A DNA stretch of 64,000 bases from Methylomonas methanica MC09 (GCF_000214665.1 NC_015572.1:4712001-4776000), one strand, 5' to 3'. Counted from the first letter of the stretch, positions 16,561-25,899 are shown. The notes: generated by a model from the letters alone, not told the origin. Numbers and translations are program-made.

Positions 16561-17091
16561 TTACCAGCGCCTGTAACCAAAGCCAAACCGGTAGCCGTAG
16601 GGGTAGAAGCCATAGGGCCCATAGTAACCATAGGGATAATAGCCCGGGTAATCATTTTCCAGCTCGCGCGGCCATAGATACTGGCTTTGCACGTTCAGCA
16701 ACGGATAGCGGTAAGGTTTTTCGCCTACGTTACGGTTTATCATGGAATCGATGGTGCCGTAGACAGTCAGCAGCCGGCCATGCGCATAAATGGCCGGATC
16801 GAGAAAGCCATTCACTCGCGCCAAAAAACGCCCTTGCGTATCATCGCCGTCTACCGGTTTTCCGTAGCGTCCCAGCTTCTTGGCCAATATTTCGATCTCG
16901 GTGTCGTTGGGATGGTTAACGACAGACAAGATAGTTCCGCCCCACCGCACCGGCTGTTTTTGCGGATCGGCTTGAGCCAACACATCGGCAATCATCGGAT
17001 TGGGTTGCGGCGGCTTTCTGATCGTCAATGGGACTTGGCTGGCGCAACCCGAAAGCACAACGACCAGCATTACAAATAGCAAAGTTTTCAT
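16561..17091 (-). CDS. slp: Slp family outer membrane lipoprotein
   Basis: A 176-aa lipoprotein with lipobox LSGCAS (Cys16) and the Slp signature region (PVRWGGTILSVVNHPNDTEIEILAKKL, GRFLARVNGFLDPAIYAHGRLLTVYG). Slp proteins are starvation- or stationary-phase-associated outer membrane lipoproteins. The C-terminus is a Tyr/Gly/Pro-rich tail (YYPYGYYGPYGFYPYGYRFG) not part of the core domain. It converges with the arsS-like gene (15 bp gap). A GAGGAGG-type site lies upstream of its ATG. Confidence 0.88.
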   Translation of the reverse strand: MKTLLFVMLVVVLSGCASQVPLTIRKPPQPNPMIADVLAQADPQKQPVRWGGTILSVVNHPNDTEIEILAKKLGRYGKPVDGDDTQGRFLARVNGFLDPAIYAHGRLLTVYGTIDSMINRNVGEKPYRYPLLNVQSQYLWPRELENDYPGYYPYGYYGPYGFYPYGYRFGFGYRRW

Positions 17092-17205
17092 GATGTCCTC
17101 CTCCTAAAATGGCGCCCCCAATCGCGCTGACATCTATCCCTGTCGTTCCTTCAGACACTTACCCTATTGAACGGTTCATTGGTCTATTTTAAAAACATCG
17201 CTCAA

Positions 17206-17370
17206 TTAAGTGTCCCTGTCATGCTCCGTAACGACCGCCGCTGAACTCAAACTCCCGGTATCGTTAAAACAGGCCGTATAGTCATCGGCCACCGACTTTT
17301 TAGCGAACAAACTGAATATCATTACAAGCCAAAATATCGCTGAAAGACGATTCAATAGATAACGACTCAT
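17206..17370 (-). CDS. Small exported protein, unknown
   Basis: A 54-codon frame starting at ATG 17370 behind an AGGGTGA site. It encodes a likely signal peptide (LSAIFWLVMIFSLFAKKSVA) and a short mature part with one Cys (DDYTACFNDTG). The frame stays open 25 codons upstream. Nothing is recognised; size and position between two promoters make it uncertain. Confidence 0.35.
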   Translation of the reverse strand: MSRYLLNRLSAIFWLVMIFSLFAKKSVADDYTACFNDTGSLSSAAVVTEHDRDT

Positions 17371-17530
17371 GCGCTTCACCCTGGTTAGAAAATACGATAA
17401 AGCCAGCCAATATAAGGCTTGCCGACAGTTTGTCGCAAAACGCATGCAAACCTTACATCAGCCTTATTGCTGGCTTTATTTTTTCCAAATAACGGGAAAA
17501 GCGCTTTGAAATTCTGTGCGTTTTAATCAA

Positions 17531-18646
17531 TTATAGAACGGTTCTTTCCAACAACCAGTATGTCCCCATCAAACTGACTGCTATCGAGCAGCTCTTCAAA
17601 AACTTCTCGGCAATGTCCGCTTTGTTGTTCAGCCACCAGATCATGGGCAATATCACGATCGCAACCGCAATTTGCCCGCTTTCTATACCCAAATTGAATG
17701 ACAATAACGGTAAAAAAATGCCGGTATCGCCCGAGGAAATTTCCATTTCCCGCAACGCCCCGGCAAAACCGAAACCATGGATGAGCCCAAACCCGAAAGT
17801 CAGCCAGTGCCGACCTTTCGGATGATCGCCGCGTATAATGTTCTCAACTCCGACGTAAATGATAGTGGCAGCGATGAAAGGCTCGACAAAACTACCGAGC
17901 AGATCGACTATATTCAACCCGGCCAGCGCCAAGGTCAGCGAATGAGCCAATGTAAAAAAGGTAATGATTTTTAGCGCCTGCCAAAACCCGTGGGTTACAA
18001 CCAATAGCGCCAACAAAAACAACAGATGGTCGTAACCGGTAACGATATGCTCCACGCCCAGTTTAAAAAAATCGCGAAAGGTATTGAATGTGGAATGCGC
18101 CGATGCCACCGGTTCCCCATCCGCCGCAGCTGCGAAGGAGAGACTCAACCCGTCGTCCTGCTTGACCAGCATTTTTTCAGCAAGCACTTTGCCGTCGGCA
18201 TCCCTGACGGTCAGATATTGCCGGTGACCCTCGGCTAACCGCTGCAAAAACGTCGATTGCACCAGCAACCGCCGTTTCGGGACGGCAGCATATTGAAATT
18301 CGACATGCGCATTATTCTCCGCGTCGAAACCGACTTGTCCAAGACCCGTCGGCGCAACATCCTCTCCGTCCACCGCAATGCGCAGCTGCCCGGCCAGCAA
18401 CTTGGCGATGTCGGGTTTGGCGGCTTCGCGTTCGGCATCGGAAACCTCTGCATCCAAATCGCTGTCCATGGGTGCAAAAGCCTCTATATCCTGCAAGGCA
18501 AACGTCATCCTGACATCGATCCGGGCAGGTTTTACCGCCACATCCAGCGAGCTAAGCCCAGGCGCGTGCGCCCACACCCAAGCGGCTTGCAACAGTAAAA
18601 CCGCCCCCAGCAACCCTCTGCCATAACCGACACTCAAACGTCCCAT
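17531..18646 (-). CDS. HupE/UreJ-2 family membrane transporter with periplasmic domain
   Basis: A 371-aa protein: signal peptide (ending AHAPG), a periplasmic domain to about residue 190 (with the DSDLDAEVSDAE acidic segment), then about six membrane helices with the HupE motifs GVEHIVTGYDHLLFLLALL, FTLAHSLTLALA and GFGLIHGFGFAGAL, whose conserved His/Asp are thought to carry metal. The family is predicted to transport Ni, Co or Cu. It starts 10 bp after the TonB receptor, so the receptor and this permease form an outer/inner membrane uptake pair. Confidence 0.88.
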   Translation of the reverse strand: MGRLSVGYGRGLLGAVLLLQAAWVWAHAPGLSSLDVAVKPARIDVRMTFALQDIEAFAPMDSDLDAEVSDAEREAAKPDIAKLLAGQLRIAVDGEDVAPTGLGQVGFDAENNAHVEFQYAAVPKRRLLVQSTFLQRLAEGHRQYLTVRDADGKVLAEKMLVKQDDGLSLSFAAAADGEPVASAHSTFNTFRDFFKLGVEHIVTGYDHLLFLLALLVVTHGFWQALKIITFFTLAHSLTLALAGLNIVDLLGSFVEPFIAATIIYVGVENIIRGDHPKGRHWLTFGFGLIHGFGFAGALREMEISSGDTGIFLPLLSFNLGIESGQIAVAIVILPMIWWLNNKADIAEKFLKSCSIAVSLMGTYWLLERTVL

Positions 18647-18656
18647 GCGCGTATCC

Positions 18657-20792
18657 CTAGAAATTAACGGTAATCGTACCGCGCACCATACGAGGTTCCA
18701 CCGGGTGTTTCAAAATACCCGTGGTAGTGGCCGCGCCGCTGGGATAGGCAGAGTCGTAGGCGTAGGCAATATCGTTGCTTTGCGACCCCAGGATGTTGAA
18801 AATATCGATTTCAAATTTGTATTGTTTCTGTTTGTAGCCCATGCCCAGGTTGAGGATATTGGTGTCGCCCGCCCAAAAGGTACCGGACTCATCCAGCGGC
18901 ACTGCGCCGAAATGGCGAAATCTCAGGGTACCGAACAAACCGTTCGGAGCCACCACCGTAGCCCCGGCACTGACCACCCGTCCGACCGAATTGGGCACGA
19001 AATTGTCGGTGGCGCCAGCGGGGGTGTCCGCAAAGCGCGCCGTGCTCAAGGCGTAGTCGGCGTCCAGGGTCAGCCAGTCGGTCGGTTTATAGTAATTGGT
19101 CAATTCGATACCGTAGCGATGGGACTTGCTGTTGACTTCGGTAGTCCCTTCATCGCCGACAAACACCAGCTCTTGGCTGGACTCCAGCCACCACAGGGCA
19201 AAAGTACTGTTCAAGCCGGGAATATAGTTGGTCCGTATCCCCGCCTCGCCGCCGCGCGACCATGCGGCCGGACGGATTCTGGCGTTCGAGTTGCCTTGGC
19301 CGTCGACGGCCGGCGTACCGTCGGCCGGATTAAGCTGCAGAGTGGTACCCCGGGCGTCGTTGGAGTGATAACCGTAGCCGATATTGAAGAAATATTCCGT
19401 GTCGTACCAGGGACCGATTACCAAGCTCAGTTTCGGGCTGATCATAGCCTTGCCGCGGCTACCGGAATTGGCGGCATTGACGGTAGCGCTATGGGTGGTG
19501 TTATCAAGCACGGTGACATCGTTGTTGATAAAGTCGCCGCGCAAACCCGCAATGGTGCGCACTTTGTCATGCCAGTGCGTGTGGTTTTTAAAATAGACGC
19601 CGACCGTGGTGACGCCGACATCGCTCTTGCTGACGGTATCCACGATTTGTCTTTGATTGGTATGGTAAAGGCCAAGACCCATGATCTCATCATGACGGAA
19701 TTGCAGCCCGACGCTGTTATCCATTTCGAAACCCAGTATTTTGTTATAGCGGGTGTGTTCGAAATTACCGCCGGTTTGCACCCGTCGTTCGGTTTGCAAA
19801 ATCTGGTCGCCCTGCGCACCTCGGGTGAAGCCGCTGAAATTGGAATACAAATTCAAATCGGTATACAGCGCATAAAGGTTGGCGTCGTTTTTCCAGTTCT
19901 TGCCGTATTGCCAAAAATTGCTCGACAAGCTGTAACGATTACTGGTGCCGCCGTCGCTGGGATCCATGGAACCGTAAAGACCCAACGCGCCGCTATCGAT
20001 TGCCGATTGTGGGATTTGGTTGGTCGCGGTCCAGCTGTTGGAATACGCCTTACCGTTAATGGTCATACCCCAGTCATGCTGATCCAGGGTGTACTTCAGC
20101 ATACCATTGAATTTTTTGGAGTCTTCCGGCACTTGCCAAACCCCGTTGTACAGGTTGAACTCGCCGGCATACAGCAAATCGCCGTCGCCGACTTTACTTG
20201 AATTGGCCAGCAGAGTGCGATAGTAGTCGTACGAGCCGGCCGTGAATTTGGCAATCGCCTGATCGAGCTTATCCATGGTATGCATCTTGGCGTAACCGGC
20301 CGCCGAAAAATCCCCCACCTCGGCATAGTAAGGGCCTTTACCGTATTCGATCTTCTTCACCAATTCGGGAATGACGCTGTTCAAATCCATATAGCCCTGA
20401 CCGTGCGCGTGCGTAGTCATGTTCATCGGGATGCCGTCGACATAGGTGGTAAAGTCGGTACCGTGATCCAGGTTGAAACCGCGCAGAAAATACTGGTTGG
20501 CCTTGCCCGAACCGCTGTGTTGGGTAGCGACCGCACCCGGCACCACCTCGATCAGTTCGCCATTGCGGGATAACGGCCGGTATTCGAATTGCTTTTGACT
20601 CACTTCGCCTTGCGAGGCGGTTTCGGCAATGCCGATCAAATCCTTACCGCGCCCGTCTTCTTCAACTTCTACCGTATCCAACTCCTCCAGGTTATGCGCC
20701 CAAACCGGCGAAAATCCGAACCCCAGGGCCAGGCTCAAACCCACCGTCAACGGTTTGAGTAAGAATTTTTTATGTCTGTATGAACGTGTCAT
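18657..20792 (-). CDS. TonB-dependent outer membrane receptor
   Basis: A 711-aa receptor: signal peptide (ending PVWAHN), a TonB-box-like segment (LDTVEVEE), a plug domain to about residue 200 (SRNGELIEVVPGAVATQHSG, YFLRGFNLDHGTDFTTYVDGIPMN) and a beta barrel ending in VRGTITVNF with terminal Phe. The plug resembles the copper/nickel/cobalt type receptors of OprC/NosA style more than siderophore receptors, but this is by eye. Flanking HupE-type permeases imply a metal ion or complex as substrate. Confidence 0.92.
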   Translation of the reverse strand: MTRSYRHKKFLLKPLTVGLSLALGFGFSPVWAHNLEELDTVEVEEDGRGKDLIGIAETASQGEVSQKQFEYRPLSRNGELIEVVPGAVATQHSGSGKANQYFLRGFNLDHGTDFTTYVDGIPMNMTTHAHGQGYMDLNSVIPELVKKIEYGKGPYYAEVGDFSAAGYAKMHTMDKLDQAIAKFTAGSYDYYRTLLANSSKVGDGDLLYAGEFNLYNGVWQVPEDSKKFNGMLKYTLDQHDWGMTINGKAYSNSWTATNQIPQSAIDSGALGLYGSMDPSDGGTSNRYSLSSNFWQYGKNWKNDANLYALYTDLNLYSNFSGFTRGAQGDQILQTERRVQTGGNFEHTRYNKILGFEMDNSVGLQFRHDEIMGLGLYHTNQRQIVDTVSKSDVGVTTVGVYFKNHTHWHDKVRTIAGLRGDFINNDVTVLDNTTHSATVNAANSGSRGKAMISPKLSLVIGPWYDTEYFFNIGYGYHSNDARGTTLQLNPADGTPAVDGQGNSNARIRPAAWSRGGEAGIRTNYIPGLNSTFALWWLESSQELVFVGDEGTTEVNSKSHRYGIELTNYYKPTDWLTLDADYALSTARFADTPAGATDNFVPNSVGRVVSAGATVVAPNGLFGTLRFRHFGAVPLDESGTFWAGDTNILNLGMGYKQKQYKFEIDIFNILGSQSNDIAYAYDSAYPSGAATTTGILKHPVEPRMVRGTITVNF

Positions 20793-20871
20793 GGTCTCTC
20801 CTGTTTTTTTATGTAATCGTCTTAATGCGTCGTTTAGGTGTGTATCTGTCCGTCTTTGGGGTTACAGCGGT

Positions 20872-22239
20872 TCAAGCCGATGACTCGAATCGGTAGTCGG
20901 TGAGTTGCAGCCGGTAAAGGGCCGATAAATTCAGTGCCGCCACACGCTGGATACGGCGTGGCGCGCGGTCTTGCGGAACGAGATTCGTGAAAGCATCAAA
21001 CAGCCCGGAGATGGCTGGACGCGAATATAAGGGGGTGGTTAAATCCGGCGCACGATCACGGCAAACAAAACCGAATCGGCTTTTGCGGAGATTGATAGCG
21101 GCTAATATCGATTGAAGATGAGACTCTTCAATGCTGGAAATCGGGGAACTGCTGAGAGGGGAATTGATTTGCGGGAACGGAAGCATGGCAAGCGGCGGCG
21201 AAGTCAGACCGACACCGTTGCTTAACAAGTGTGTTCCGGGCGTATGGTTAATATCCGGAAAATAGCGTTTAAAATCCAGGCCGAGAGGCGGACTATCGGC
21301 AGGGTAAATCAAAGCCGTAACCTGCCGGTCACCGAGCACATCAAGCGGCGCGGGCTTGCCCGGCAAACAGGCGGCTTCGCCGGCGAACATCTTTAGCTTT
21401 CCGCTCCGCTGTTCCGGCGGCGCCTTCACAAAGCGCCGCGACGCATCGGCCATCGGCCCCGCGGCGAGATCGGTGCAACCGCCCTGCGAGACACAATTTT
21501 CCGATCGTAAGCGGTCTTTGACGAAACTAAAATACGCGTGAATGTCATCCGTTTGTCCGCTACCGAACCAAGCCTCCGCCGTTGATTGCGAATGACGCGA
21601 TACGACTTTTTTACTGTCTTCGCTACTGGAATCGGTGGTTTTAGCAATGGCCGAACCGGAAAACAACGCGGTCAATAAACAGGTGATGCTGAAAATCACC
21701 AGTTTGGCCGCCAAAATGCCGGCGCCATGCAACAGCAGCGTGGCCAGCATAAAGCCCACGGTATACGAAATTAAACTGGCCGAGGCGGAAATTTCCTGGC
21801 CGTGCGCAAAGCCGTGGAAAAAAGCAAAAAAGGCCACGATCATCACATTGATCTTGGCGTTGAATCGCACCTTGTGGGTAATTAACAGGCTGAACACCGC
21901 GCAGGACAACAGGATGATGCCCTCCACGCTGGGAATCGACAAACCCGCCGCGCCGGCCAGTCCGCCCAAACTCATCACGCCGACAAAGGCCAAAGGCAAC
22001 ATCCAGATCGCTTTGCCGCGCAATTGCGCCGCCCAGATGCCGACCGCCAGCATGGTCAGCAAATGATCCCAGCCCATCAAAGGGTGGGTAAAGCCGTGAC
22101 TCAAGCCAATCAGATCGAAATTGAAAAATTGTTTGCTTAAAAACGCCAGCAGCAGCAAGGGCTGGATGCAAAAAGACAGCAGCAGCTTGCTCGGGCCGAA
22201 AGCCAAGTCGGTTGATTTGCCGGTACGCTTTGCTTGCAT
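20872..22239 (-). CDS. HupE-type permease with long unrelated C-terminal extension
   Basis: A 455-aa protein. Residues about 20-200 are a HupE-like membrane domain with the metal-motif GLSHGFTHPLMGWDHLLTMLAVG and FFHGFAHGQE. A normal HupE would end near residue 200. Here about 250 further residues follow, hydrophilic, Ser/Pro-rich, with Cys residues (ENCVSQGGC, GEAACLPG, FVCRDRAPD) and no recognised domain. The tail could be a fused regulatory or periplasmic domain, or the frame may run on past a lost stop. It is the first gene of the HupE-TonB-HupE transcript. Confidence 0.7.
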   Translation of the reverse strand: MQAKRTGKSTDLAFGPSKLLLSFCIQPLLLLAFLSKQFFNFDLIGLSHGFTHPLMGWDHLLTMLAVGIWAAQLRGKAIWMLPLAFVGVMSLGGLAGAAGLSIPSVEGIILLSCAVFSLLITHKVRFNAKINVMIVAFFAFFHGFAHGQEISASASLISYTVGFMLATLLLHGAGILAAKLVIFSITCLLTALFSGSAIAKTTDSSSEDSKKVVSRHSQSTAEAWFGSGQTDDIHAYFSFVKDRLRSENCVSQGGCTDLAAGPMADASRRFVKAPPEQRSGKLKMFAGEAACLPGKPAPLDVLGDRQVTALIYPADSPPLGLDFKRYFPDINHTPGTHLLSNGVGLTSPPLAMLPFPQINSPLSSSPISSIEESHLQSILAAINLRKSRFGFVCRDRAPDLTTPLYSRPAISGLFDAFTNLVPQDRAPRRIQRVAALNLSALYRLQLTDYRFESSA

Positions 22240-22468
22240 GACTGGTTAAAAACTGAATTAAGCCGCTGTTAAAATAAAAAAACCTGAATTCGAAAACTAT
22301 CACCCCCCCTGAAAGCCAAGCTGCCAGTTAGGGTTTGCCGAATACCATTACCTAAAGTGGGGGCAGATGATAACGCAAAAATTCCGCAGGTAACAATTTT
22401 GTTAAAGTGCCTTGTCGGGTAATATTCATCGACGCGACGCCGCCAAGCGGTTAGAAACGCGGCTTTGG
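22240..22468 (-). promoter_or_regulatory. Upstream region of the HupE-TonB operon
   Basis: 230 bp between the tadA 3' end and the first HupE gene. It contains a C-run (CCCCCCC near 22302) and an inverted GCCCCCAC element, but no B12 box or other riboswitch core could be recognised on the coding strand. The promoter must be here; its elements are not clear. Confidence 0.3.
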
Positions 22469-22915
22469 CTAGCGCCGGGCTTTAAAAAAATCCGTCAACA
22501 ATTCCGCGCAATTGGCCTGCAGCACCCCGCCTAACCAATCGATTTTATGATTCAAAAACGGCGCGTCGCTAAGTTGCAAGGCGTGGCAGACTGCGCCGCG
22601 TTTCGGATCGTAAGCGCCGAACACCAAGCGTTTCACGCGGGCGTGGGCAATGGCACCCATGCACATCACACAGGGTTCCAGGGTCACATACAAGGTGGTA
22701 TCGATTAAACGGTAATTTTCGATGGCAGACCCTGCTTTTCGCAGCACTTGCATTTCGGCGTGGGCCGTGGGGTCGTGCAGTTGAATCGGCTGGTTCCAGC
22801 CTTCCGCAATACAATAATCGTCCCGCACCAACACGGCGCCCACCGGCACTTCGCCCTGCTGTTCGGCCCGTTGCGCCAACCGCAACGCATGCCACATCCA
22901 ATCCTCGTCGGTCAT
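22469..22915 (-). CDS. tadA: tRNA(adenosine34) deaminase TadA
   Basis: Deaminates A34 of tRNA-Arg(ACG) to inosine. The 148-aa protein has the zinc and catalytic motif HAE (His52, Glu54) and PCVMC (Cys82, Cys85), plus EVPVGAVLV near the N-terminus, all typical of TadA. Its length fits the family. The 4-bp overlap with tsaC upstream shows a translation-coupled pair of tRNA-modification genes. Confidence 0.95.
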   Translation of the reverse strand: MTDEDWMWHALRLAQRAEQQGEVPVGAVLVRDDYCIAEGWNQPIQLHDPTAHAEMQVLRKAGSAIENYRLIDTTLYVTLEPCVMCMGAIAHARVKRLVFGAYDPKRGAVCHALQLSDAPFLNHKIDWLGGVLQANCAELLTDFFKARR

Positions 22916-23889
22916 AGCGTGGCTTTGCCCAGTCTATCGTTCACCGCGGCCCATTCTTCTATCGCCGGCGGCTGTTCCACCAAAATACTATCCAAACCGA
23001 AACTGTCCAACTTTCGCAAGGCACTATACAGCGCCGCTTCATACGCTTCCGCCTCGTGCGGCAAATGCAGTAAATGCTCGCAAGGCAATTCAGATAATTC
23101 CGGACTAAATGCCAGCACGCCCACCTGCTTGCCCTGTGCGCACAGCGCGTCGAATTCATTCAATAACGAGCCCGGTTCGCATAAATAAGCCGGAGTACCG
23201 GGCGCGTAATGCGCCGCCAACATGCCGGGCGCGCGGATTTTATGCTGGGATTTTAACGAGACGGGGGTTTGTAAAACCTCTTCCAACTGGCTGCGGGTAA
23301 TCCGGCCGGGCCGCAAAATAGTCGGCTGGCTGTCGGTCAAATCGATAATGGTCGACTCCAAGCCTACGCTGCAGGGCCCGCCATCCAGAATGCAATCGAC
23401 CGCATCGCCCAATTCGTCCGCCACATGCTGGGCCAGCGTCGGGCTGATACGGCCGAATCGGTTGGCGGATGGCGCGGCAATACCGCCACCGAACACCCGC
23501 AACAACCACAAGGCCACCGGATTATTCGGCACCCGCAACGCCACCGTATCCTGCCCGCCGGTAACGGCCAACGGCACCGAAGCTTTCTTACGTAACACCA
23601 TGGTCAGCGGCCCCGGCCAAAACTCGCGGGCCAGTTGCCAGGCGGCCTCCGGAATGTCGATGGCCCAATCCTTGATCTGCAGGGCATAAGCCATATGCAC
23701 GATTAACGGATGATCCGCCGGCCGGCCCTTGGCGGCAAAAATTTTCGCCACCGCCTCCGGATTGGCGGCATCCGCGCCCAAACCGTAAACGGTTTCGGTG
23801 GGTATCGCCACCAGCTTGCCCTGTCGCAACAACGCGGCGGCCTGTTCGATGGATTGTGGGTTAACGGCTGTGGGGGTCAAAATGGGCAA
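22912..23889 (-). CDS. tsaC: L-threonylcarbamoyladenylate synthase (Sua5/TsaC long form)
   Basis: Makes threonylcarbamoyl-AMP for the t6A37 modification of tRNAs decoding ANN codons. The 325-aa protein has the YrdC domain (VAIPTETVYGLGADA, KGRPADHPLIVH, APSANRFGRISPT, RPGRI) and a C-terminal Sua5 domain (APGMLAAHYAPGTPAYL), so it is the long Sua5 form rather than the short E. coli TsaC. It precedes and overlaps tadA. Confidence 0.95.
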   Translation of the reverse strand: MPILTPTAVNPQSIEQAAALLRQGKLVAIPTETVYGLGADAANPEAVAKIFAAKGRPADHPLIVHMAYALQIKDWAIDIPEAAWQLAREFWPGPLTMVLRKKASVPLAVTGGQDTVALRVPNNPVALWLLRVFGGGIAAPSANRFGRISPTLAQHVADELGDAVDCILDGGPCSVGLESTIIDLTDSQPTILRPGRITRSQLEEVLQTPVSLKSQHKIRAPGMLAAHYAPGTPAYLCEPGSLLNEFDALCAQGKQVGVLAFSPELSELPCEHLLHLPHEAEAYEAALYSALRKLDSFGLDSILVEQPPAIEEWAAVNDRLGKATL

Positions 23890-24196
23890 CTCTATAAAGA
23901 TTTAAAGGATTATTTTACCCGTTCGGCTTAAATCGTGAGGGAATATTCAAGCGGCGGACGGCCGCAGTGGGGAACAATTCACGGGCTTTGTTGACGGGTT
24001 GACCGAACGCATGTCCGGTACGGACAGCAATCGAAACGCCCCCACACCCAGCCCTGCAAAACAACTTGAAGCCGTTGATAAATCGAGCATAAACTGTCGT
24101 TTCAATTCGTTCAAAGAGCAAGGCGAAAACCGAAAGATCGGGCCGCAGTAGTCCGATGCTTTAAAACCATGACCTACAAACTCAGCCAAGGAAAAT
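23890..24196. other. Intergenic region, no clear feature
   Basis: 307 bp upstream of tsaC. It must contain the tsaC promoter near its left end; otherwise nothing was recognised. Confidence 0.4.
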
Positions 24197-24571
24197 ATGC
24201 CTCTTAACGCCCCTGAAACAATCATTCTAGTGCCGGTTAAAGATCGGCATTCGGGCGGTAACTGCCGGAATGTATTTGGCACCGAAAAACGACATAGGCT
24301 TGTGCCGGGTGTTTTAATCTTGTTGCTTGCCGCCGCGCATTCGACGGCCGCCCAGGAAGGCAAAGCGCATGCTTGCGTAACAGCCCACACTAAACAGTTT
24401 GAGCACTGTTTGCAGGAAGCGGTTGAACGTGCCGGCATCGATTGGTTTCAGTGGCAAACCGGCCCGGGGAGCGCTCCGGCCGGCGAGGACACGTCGTTTG
24501 CCCCGGAATTGAATCGAGAATTCATGCAAGATGCGGATAAAGGACTCGAAAACGCTTTACCCGACGATTGA
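24197..24571 (+). CDS. Possible small exported protein, unknown
   Basis: A 124-codon frame with an AAGGA ribosome site 5 bp before the ATG. A signal-peptide-like stretch (RLVPGVLILLLAAAHSTAA) begins only at about residue 34, so the true start may be the GTG near 24301. The mature part has two Cys (HACVTAH, EHCLQEAVERAG) and an acidic end. No family recognised; the opposite strand also has open frames, so the call is weak. Confidence 0.35.
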   Translation: MPLNAPETIILVPVKDRHSGGNCRNVFGTEKRHRLVPGVLILLLAAAHSTAAQEGKAHACVTAHTKQFEHCLQEAVERAGIDWFQWQTGPGSAPAGEDTSFAPELNREFMQDADKGLENALPDD

Positions 24572-24594
24572 GTAAATTCGGGGTTTGTCGGCCG

Positions 24595-25521
24595 CTATGC
24601 GTTCGCCACGCCGAACGGTACGTGCACCATGGGAATTTCTCCGGCGGCAGAATGCAAATGGCTACGTTGATCATCGAAAAACAGATGCGGTTTTAGCACT
24701 TTGAGTATTCGGGATTTTTCCATGCCGCCCAGAAAAAACGATTCGTCCGCCGAAACACCCCAGGCTTTTAGCGTAGTGACTACCCGCTCGTGAGCGGGTG
24801 CGCTACGTGCCGTAATAATGCTGGTTTTGATGATTTTCCGATAATTCGCATCGGTCGCGCGACGCTCGTCTTCCAGCGCTTGCAACCACGCCAGCTTCTT
24901 AAACAAATCCGCCAAAGGCCCCGGTTGATGGGGTATCCCCTGATGACTGGCCTCGTAGCGCTGAAAGGCAATCAAGTCGTGATTTCGCTTGTAGACCGAC
25001 TCCGCCTCGTCATCGGCAATGACGCCGTCAAAGTCAAAAGCAATGCGTAGTTCGTTGTCGAGCTCGTCATCGTATACTTTGGAAGGCAGCACCACGCCGG
25101 CGGGATATTGCGCATCAATGGCCTTTTGCACGTCGTCCTCGCTGGCGCTCAAAAATAACGACGCATTGAAAGCCGGCACATATTCATGCGGCGAACGGCC
25201 GGTCATAAAGGCGGCCCGTTTGATATCCAGTCCGTAATGCTGAATCGAGCGAAATACCCGTAAGCCTGTTTCCGGCGAATTACGCGACAATAACACCACC
25301 TCGACCGGCAGGCGTTCCGGAAAGGCGCGATTGAGGGACAAAAACCGGCGGATAAACGGAAAGGCCACTCCCTTGCCGAGCGGGACGTCGATATGCTGTT
25401 CCTGATAGGCGCGGTAGGCGACAACACCTTCAGTTAGGAAGACCTGATGCGATGCAGACAAATCGAACAAGGCACTGGAAGCTAGACTGATAACCAGTTT
25501 CTGTTCGATAGGGTATTTCAT
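24595..25521 (-). CDS. Cytosolic 5'-nucleotidase (bacterial NT5C-like family)
   Basis: HAD-like nucleotidase removing phosphate from nucleoside monophosphates. The start at 25521 (308 aa) gives the typical MKYPIEQKLVISLASSALFDL N-terminus; an open frame extends 29 codons upstream. Motifs: LTEGVVAYRAYQ, VEVVLLSRNSPETGLRV, FDFDGVIADDEAE and FLGGMEKSRIL. This family is about 300 aa, as here. Two small genes lie immediately upstream on the same strand. Confidence 0.85.
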   Translation of the reverse strand: MKYPIEQKLVISLASSALFDLSASHQVFLTEGVVAYRAYQEQHIDVPLGKGVAFPFIRRFLSLNRAFPERLPVEVVLLSRNSPETGLRVFRSIQHYGLDIKRAAFMTGRSPHEYVPAFNASLFLSASEDDVQKAIDAQYPAGVVLPSKVYDDELDNELRIAFDFDGVIADDEAESVYKRNHDLIAFQRYEASHQGIPHQPGPLADLFKKLAWLQALEDERRATDANYRKIIKTSIITARSAPAHERVVTTLKAWGVSADESFFLGGMEKSRILKVLKPHLFFDDQRSHLHSAAGEIPMVHVPFGVANA

Positions 25522-25570
25522 ATAGGGTTTGGGCAAACGCCGCCGATTTCGCTTTCGGCAGTGTATCGAT

Positions 25571-25786
25571 TCATGTCGTTTCAACCAAGCGCCTGACTTC
25601 GCCGCCACAGGTGCGACATTTGCCGGACAGCAGCAAATCGGCGCCGATAATGTCTACCGAATAATCAACCATAGCGCAGCTGCCACGGCAATGGCTACAC
25701 CAAACCGAGGCCAGAATTAAGTTCTGGTCGGCCTTGGGAATGGAGCGCCAAATCTTTTCGGCAGCGAAGGAAATCTGTTTTGCCAT
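25571..25786 (-). CDS. Small two-CxxC zinc-ribbon-like protein
   Basis: A 71-aa protein with two Cys pairs, CSHC (about 30-33) and CRTC (about 57-60), suggesting a zinc ribbon. The N-terminus is MAKQISFAAEKIW. It lies 50 bp before the nucleotidase start, with two bases separating it from the next small frame upstream, so the three may be one transcript. Function unknown. Confidence 0.6.
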   Translation of the reverse strand: MAKQISFAAEKIWRSIPKADQNLILASVWCSHCRGSCAMVDYSVDIIGADLLLSGKCRTCGGEVRRLVETT

Positions 25787-25788
25787 GG

Positions 25789-25899
25789 TTAGTGATCGCT
25801 ATATTTTGTGATGCAAACCCTGTCGGCAGACAAGGTTACATCGAACTGTACCGCCGTATAATCGGCAACCAGCGTCATGGTATGCGCATTTTGGCTCAT
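25789..25899 (-). CDS. Possible 36-aa small protein upstream of the zinc-ribbon gene
   Basis: A 36-codon frame, ATG at 25899 and TAA at 25789-25791, ending 2 bp before the ATG of the CxxC protein. The product (MSQNAHTMTLVADYTAV...) has one Cys and no domain. The tight spacing is the main support; the ribosome site is weak, so it may be only a leader frame. Confidence 0.35.
   Translation of the reverse strand: MSQNAHTMTLVADYTAVQFDVTLSADRVCITKYSDH

Noticed and set aside
18645..20201. A 518-codon open frame on the plus strand
   Set aside because: It is exactly opposite the TonB receptor gene; composition is that of a shadow frame in GC-rich DNA and no family is visible.
21641..22303. A 220-codon minus-strand frame overlapping the HupE gene
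   Set aside because: Frame-shifted reading of the HupE membrane domain; the HupE motifs are in the other frame.
22240..22468. Possible cobalamin or metal riboswitch before the HupE-TonB operon
   Set aside because: No B12 box or other known core could be found on the coding strand.
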